Shown piece after piece: positions 14,601 through 18,089 of a stretch of 18,089 nt of DNA. The notes beneath the pieces are model-generated. The model was not told the DNA's origin and searched no databases. It saw only the letters and a program-made list of their open reading frames with translations. A program made the position numbers and the translations under genes. Position 1 is the stretch's first letter. Each line of letters starts with the position of its first letter. The stretch is from BRH-c25 sp029553855 (GTDB lineage: Bacteria; Bacillota; Clostridia; Lutisporales; Lutisporaceae): contig DAOSQO010000034.1 in the NCBI GenBank assembly GCA_035375865.1, positions 1 to 18,089 on the forward strand, read 5' to 3'.

Positions 14601-15242
14601 GTGGAGCAGAATATCATTGATTTAATAACAAAAAGGGTAAGGGAAGAATTGGTGAGGGAGTTTCTGATACCTGTCGAAGTATCGGCCAGGCATGTACATT
14701 TATCAAAGGAGCATATTTGTGAGCTTTTTGGATATGAATATGAGCTGGCAAAGAAGAAGGATCTCTCCCAGCCGGGGCAATTCCAGTATAACGAGAGGAT
14801 TATGCTGATCGGTCCGAAAGGGGTTTTGGGCGGAGTGGCAGTACTTGGACCACCCAGGTATAAGACGCAGGTTGAGATAACACGTACGGATGCTTTTGCG
14901 CTGGGCATTGACCCTCCTGTCAGAGATTCCGGGGATCTGGGAAAAAGCGGGACGCTCTTTATTGCATATGATAAATCAATAGTCAAAGGGGAGGAAAGCG
15001 TGATAATAGCAAAAAGGCATATACACATGACGAAAAAGGATTCACAGCGCTTCAATGTTCATGATAAGCAGGTAGTCAGCGTAAAAATTTACGGACAAAG
15101 GCCCCTGATTTTTGAGGATGTTTTGGTTAGGGTAAGTGACAGCTATGCTCTTAGAATGCATATAGATTTTGATGAGGCCAATGCTTCAGGTTCCACTGAT
15201 GGGACAGTTTGTACAATATATGAAGCTTCAGCAGAGGATTGA
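14601..15242 (+). CDS. eutD: PduL-type phosphotransacylase (EutD)
   Basis: A 213-residue phosphate acyltransferase of the PduL family, unrelated to Pta, that turns acetyl-CoA into acetyl phosphate and recycles CoA within the compartment. Both halves show the metal-binding His motifs, VSARHVHLS (28-36) and AKRHIHMTKKD (137-147). LGPPRYKTQVEI (82-93) and MHIDFDEANA (186-195) are also diagnostic. The first 20 residues (NIIDLITKRVREEL at 4-17) form an amphipathic helix resembling an encapsulation peptide. The GTG start at 14601 is preceded by AGGTGA, and the gene begins eight bases after eutT. It bears the name eutD in several Gram-positive eut operons, although enterobacterial EutD is a different, Pta-like enzyme. 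Confidence 0.94.
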   Translation: MEQNIIDLITKRVREELVREFLIPVEVSARHVHLSKEHICELFGYEYELAKKKDLSQPGQFQYNERIMLIGPKGVLGGVAVLGPPRYKTQVEITRTDAFALGIDPPVRDSGDLGKSGTLFIAYDKSIVKGEESVIIAKRHIHMTKKDSQRFNVHDKQVVSVKIYGQRPLIFEDVLVRVSDSYALRMHIDFDEANASGSTDGTVCTIYEASAED

Positions 15243-15246
15243 TAAA

Positions 15247-16071
15247 ATGATTGACTTTACTAATGCCAATAAATATATAAAACAGGTCGAGGATACAATG
15301 ATGAAGTACAATATAAGGCTTGAGGATAATAATGACCTTATTGCAGGTATTGATCTGGGTACTGCATATGTTGTGCTGGTAGTGCTGGATAGGAAAATGA
15401 ATCCCGTAGCTTGCGAAATGGAATTCGCACAGGTAATAAAGGACGGATTGGTTGTGGATTTTGCAGGTGCCAGGGCTATCGTTAAAAGATTGAAGGAGAA
15501 AATAGAAGAAAAGCTTGGGGCAGAGCTTACGAAGGCTGCTATTGCAGTTCCGCCCGGGACCGGGGAAAGGGACAGAAATACACACAGATATGTTGTGGAG
15601 GGAGCAGGTTTGGAGGTTACATCTGTGCTTGACGAACCCACAGCGGCAAATTCGGTATTAAACATCGAAAATGGAGTTGTTGTGGACATCGGCGGAGGTA
15701 CTACAGGATTGTCGATTTTTGAAAACGGCAGGGTGGTTTATACTGCAGACGAGCCGACGGGCGGAATCCATCTGACCCTTGTTATCGCAGGGAATTACAA
15801 AATAAGGTTTGAGGAAGCGGAAGAACTCAAAAAGCGAAAGGACAGGTACAGGGATGTATTTCCGCTGATTGTGCCGGTAGTACAGAAAATGGCTTTAATA
15901 ATAAAAAGGCATACGCAGGATTATAAGGTTGATGGAATATACCTTGTAGGCGGAACCTGCTGTATGAACGGAATAGAGCACATTATAGAAAAAGAGACGG
16001 GAATCCCTACCCGGAGGCCATATAACCCACTGCTTGTCACGCCTATCGGTATAGCAATGAATTGCAGATAA
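15247..16071 (+). CDS. eutJ: EutJ, Hsp70-like (ASKHA) protein
   Basis: A 274-residue actin/Hsp70-fold protein of the EutJ family, thought to act as a chaperone for eut enzymes or the shell; no precise function is established. It has LIAGIDLGTAYVVLVVLD (31-48), IAVPPGTGERD (99-109), VLDEPTAANSVL (127-138), VVDIGGGTTGLSIFENG (145-161) and VGGTCCMNG (234-242), matching the two phosphate-binding loops and the adenosine loop. A longer reading frame begins inside eutD at 15169. ATG 15247 has AGAGGA eight bases upstream and starts just past the eutD stop, so I chose it. It is shorter than EutA and lacks the EutA-specific middle domain. Confidence 0.9.
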   Translation: MIDFTNANKYIKQVEDTMMKYNIRLEDNNDLIAGIDLGTAYVVLVVLDRKMNPVACEMEFAQVIKDGLVVDFAGARAIVKRLKEKIEEKLGAELTKAAIAVPPGTGERDRNTHRYVVEGAGLEVTSVLDEPTAANSVLNIENGVVVDIGGGTTGLSIFENGRVVYTADEPTGGIHLTLVIAGNYKIRFEEAEELKKRKDRYRDVFPLIVPVVQKMALIIKRHTQDYKVDGIYLVGGTCCMNGIEHIIEKETGIPTRRPYNPLLVTPIGIAMNCR

Positions 16072-16082
16072 AAGGAAGTGAT

Positions 16083-16550
16083 ATGATGGAAATTGATAAA
16101 TTGGTTTCCATAGTTACAAAGCAGGTAAAAGAGCGGCTTGAAGCATTTGAGAACAGGAAAAAGGTTCTTATGCTTGGGAACTGCGATAATATCTCCTTTG
16201 AAAACCTGTGCGGCATGTTTGAAAGTAACGGATTTGCATTGTGCGATACGGAGAATTATAAAAATGAACCTGGCATAGATAGCTACGAATTCGTAGTAAT
16301 TACAAAGTCAAAATTCAAAGAATTGCTGCAACGGGAAAAGCCTGAAGATAATGCCGCCAAGCTGAAAGATACACCGTGCAGTGATACGGTAAAGGGCTGC
16401 AGAATTGACAAAAAAATTGTGACTGAACAGGATATACAAAAGCTGATCAGGGAAGACTGCAGGAAAATAATTGTTGGCAGGAAGACCATAATTACACCTT
16501 TAGCTCTTGATTCGGCAAAAGTAGGCAGCATAAAAATAACCAGGGAATAA
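16083..16550 (+). CDS. Uncharacterised eut-operon protein with encapsulation-like helix and EutT-like C-terminal module
   Basis: A 155-residue protein without a known function, at the place between eutD/eutJ and eutN where other Gram-positive eut operons also carry a hypothetical gene. The N-terminus MEIDKLVSIVTKQVKERLE (2-20) is an amphipathic helix like the encapsulation peptides of EutC and EutD. A middle region (27-75) reads like a small alpha/beta fold (KVLMLGNCDN, then YEFVVITKSKFKELL). A polar linker spans about 84-108. The C-terminus, VTEQDIQKLI (113-122) then KTIITPLALDSAKVGSIKI (134-152), aligns by eye with the EutT N-terminus (ITETSLRSEI, then DTKITPSARQYLKDRRIEL). AAAGGAAG precedes the start; ATG 16086 is equally possible. 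It is probably a luminal or shell-associated accessory protein, but this is inference. Confidence 0.85.
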   Translation: MMEIDKLVSIVTKQVKERLEAFENRKKVLMLGNCDNISFENLCGMFESNGFALCDTENYKNEPGIDSYEFVVITKSKFKELLQREKPEDNAAKLKDTPCSDTVKGCRIDKKIVTEQDIQKLIREDCRKIIVGRKTIITPLALDSAKVGSIKITRE

Positions 16551-16575
16551 CAGCAATAAAGGAAGTGGTGTAAGC

Positions 16576-16854
16576 ATGATAATCGGAGTGGTTGTAGGAA
16601 ATGTCTGGGCAACCAGAAAGGATGAAAGGCTTAACGGTCTCAAACTTCTGGTTATTAAACCAATTGATTACTACATGAGAGGTGATTATCCCACTCTCAT
16701 TGCCGCAGATTTTATAGGTGCCGGAATCGGTGAAACGGTGCTTGTCACAACGGGCAGTTCAGCAAGAAAAATGCTCAATAAGGAAGATTCTCCTATTGAT
16801 GCTGCCATAGTCGGCATAATCGATAAAACAGAGGAAGAAAAAGCAGTGCCATAG
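16576..16854 (+). CDS. eutN: EutN/CcmL-type pentameric vertex protein
   Basis: A 92-residue BMC-P protein, the pentamer that closes the vertices of the icosahedral shell. It shows MIIGVVVGNVWATRKDERL (1-19), LLVIKPID (24-31), IAADFIGAGIGETVLVTTGS (42-61) and the C-terminal PIDAAIVGIID (73-83), with the usual length and order. AAAGGAAGTGG lies nine bases upstream. It sits near the end of the visible operon, downstream of the other shell genes, as is common. The call is secure. Confidence 0.95.
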   Translation: MIIGVVVGNVWATRKDERLNGLKLLVIKPIDYYMRGDYPTLIAADFIGAGIGETVLVTTGSSARKMLNKEDSPIDAAIVGIIDKTEEEKAVP

Positions 16855-16876
16855 GATATATTGTGGGGTGAGGTTC

Positions 16877-18089
16877 TTGGATTTATTAAGGGATATATAT
16901 GATGCCGGAGTTGTAGGTGCGGGCGGGGCCGGTTTCCCGACCCACAAGAAGCTTAATTGCAAGGTGGAGTATTTGATAATAAACGGAGCGGAGTGTGAGC
17001 CTCTCCTCATGACCGACCAATATCTCATGAGGAATAAGGGTGATGAGGTTGTTGCTGCAGCAGTACTTGCAGGGGAAAGCATAGGAGCTTCTCATGTGAT
17101 ATTTGCGCTTAAGAAAAAGTGTGTAACTGAAGCCCGGATCTTGCAGGGAGCTATAGAAAAAACAAATGCAAAAGCTGAGATCTTTTTTCTGGATGAAATA
17201 TACCCTGCAGGAGATGAGCATATACTTGTATATGAAGTTGCAGGAAGAATGGTTGAACCCGGAGGGATTCCGCAAAGCGTCGGTACTGTTGTCTCCAATG
17301 TAAATACAATGTTTAACATTTTTGAAGCTGTCAATTGCAGGCCGGTTACTTCAAGATATGTTACCGTGGCCGGGGAAGTAAGAAAGCCGTTGATCGCAAA
17401 GGCACCTTTGGGTACACCGGTGACGGAATGCATTGAAGCTGCCGGGGGTACATGTTTAAAAGAATATAGTGTCATAATGGGCGGCCCTATGATGGGCAAA
17501 ACATATGGGATGCAGCAGGTAAAGGATAGATATATCACTAAAACCGACGGCGGCATAATAGTCATCCCCGGGGACCATTACATTGTCAGAAGGGACTCTG
17601 TCCCTATTGAACATACCATTAATCAAGCAAAATCTGCATGCATACAATGCTCTTTTTGTACCGATATGTGCCCCAGATATCTTATAGGGCACAGGCTGCG
17701 GCCTCACAAGATAATGCGGGCAATATCGATGGGACTGGAAGATGATGAGACATACAGTGAGGCATTAATATGCAGCGAATGCGGCATATGTGAGCTATAT
17801 GCATGTCCCATGGGACTATCGCCAAGGAAAGTCATTATCTATATTAAGAACAGGTTGAAAAGTACAGGTATCAAGTTCTCAGATACTCATATTTATTTTT
17901 CTGACCCGTCTGTAAGAAACTTTAGAAAGGTACCGAAATGGAGACTGATTAACAGAATAGGAATGGCAAAATACGACAGGAAGGTGGAGGATACGGTGAT
18001 AGAGCTGCATCCTGAAACAGTATGCACCCCACTAAAACAGCATATAGGTGTCCCTGCTGTTCCTGTCGTTCTGCGGGGGGAAAAAGTGA
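16877..18089 (+). CDS. PduS/RnfC-like Fe-S flavoprotein, probable cobalamin reductase (partial, runs off the window)
   Basis: An open frame of 404 codons without a stop up to the window edge. It begins with a nucleotide-binding-like loop (VGAGGAGFPTHKK, 13-25) and INGAECEPLL (35-44) as in RnfC/NuoF, then an SLBB-like region with AGEVRKPL (165-172) and MGGPMMG (201-207). It has two 4Fe-4S motifs: CIQCSFCTDMCP (Cys 255, 258, 261, 265) and CSECGICELYACP (Cys 299, 302, 305, 310). It ends in IGVPAVPVVLRGEKV, the beginning of the PduS/RnfC C-terminal lipoyl-like segment. PduS reduces cobalamin for the adenosyltransferase, so here it would feed EutT; a more general electron-transfer role (RnfC-like) is the alternative. 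The start is TTG 16877 after GGGGTGAGG. No N-terminal targeting helix is seen. Confidence 0.9.
   Translation, partial: MDLLRDIYDAGVVGAGGAGFPTHKKLNCKVEYLIINGAECEPLLMTDQYLMRNKGDEVVAAAVLAGESIGASHVIFALKKKCVTEARILQGAIEKTNAKAEIFFLDEIYPAGDEHILVYEVAGRMVEPGGIPQSVGTVVSNVNTMFNIFEAVNCRPVTSRYVTVAGEVRKPLIAKAPLGTPVTECIEAAGGTCLKEYSVIMGGPMMGKTYGMQQVKDRYITKTDGGIIVIPGDHYIVRRDSVPIEHTINQAKSACIQCSFCTDMCPRYLIGHRLRPHKIMRAISMGLEDDETYSEALICSECGICELYACPMGLSPRKVIIYIKNRLKSTGIKFSDTHIYFSDPSVRNFRKVPKWRLINRIGMAKYDRKVEDTVIELHPETVCTPLKQHIGVPAVPVVLRGEKV

Noticed and set aside
15169..15246. An N-terminal extension of EutJ overlapping the end of eutD.
   Set aside because: It would overlap 74 bases of eutD in another frame. ATG 15247 has AGAGGA at good spacing and starts right after the eutD stop.
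1..18089. CRISPR arrays, tRNA or rRNA genes, transposase genes.
   Set aside because: No regularly spaced repeats, cloverleaf-like sequences, rRNA motifs or transposase-like reading frames were seen on either strand.

Overview
The window looks like the chromosome of a Clostridia-type Firmicute. The evidence is a low-to-moderate G+C content, strong AGGAGG-like ribosome binding sites, a rubrerythrin/desulfoferrodoxin pair typical of strict anaerobes, and an ethanolamine (eut) microcompartment operon of the Gram-positive type. That type is controlled by an ANTAR antiterminator (EutV) rather than by the enterobacterial EutR. The species cannot be fixed from the sequence; a cellulolytic-clostridium-like relative is a guess only.

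Layout. (1) 99-1670: murJ, lipid II flippase. (2) 1681-3873, minus strand: a type IA topoisomerase III (topB), convergent with murJ. (3) 3874-4269: non-coding, with a candidate promoter and inverted repeat in front of (4) rubrerythrin (4270-4803) and superoxide reductase/desulfoferrodoxin (4838-5221), an oxygen-defence pair. (5) 5222-5562: a long structured leader that opens the eut operon. (6) 5563 to the window end: eutS, eutP, eutV, a second antiterminator element, then eutA, eutB, eutC, eutL, a BMC shell protein with an extra C-terminal domain, eutE, eutM, eutT, a PduL-type phosphotransacylase (eutD), eutJ, an uncharacterised small protein, eutN, and a PduS/RnfC-like Fe-S flavoprotein cut by the window edge. 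The last gene has no stop codon before the edge and was read by direct translation.

How it works together. EutBC cleaves ethanolamine to acetaldehyde and ammonia with adenosylcobalamin. EutE converts acetaldehyde to acetyl-CoA and the PduL-type enzyme makes acetyl phosphate. EutA reactivates EutBC, EutT makes adenosylcobalamin, and the PduS-like protein probably supplies reduced cobalamin. EutS, EutL, EutM, the EutK-like protein and EutN build the shell. EutC (N-terminus), EutD (N-terminus), EutE (C-terminus) and the uncharacterised protein (N-terminus) all carry short amphipathic helices of the kind that target cargo into such shells.

Regulation. Two dual-hairpin ANTAR targets can be read directly, one before eutS and one between eutV and eutA. 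In each, both hairpins have a hexaloop with A at position 1 and G at position 4, and each overlaps a competing terminator-like stem. The eutA one is compact and canonical. The eutS one is embedded in a roughly 190-nt, possibly three-way-junction structure that includes a large palindrome. The usual sensor kinase gene eutW is not between eutV and eutA.
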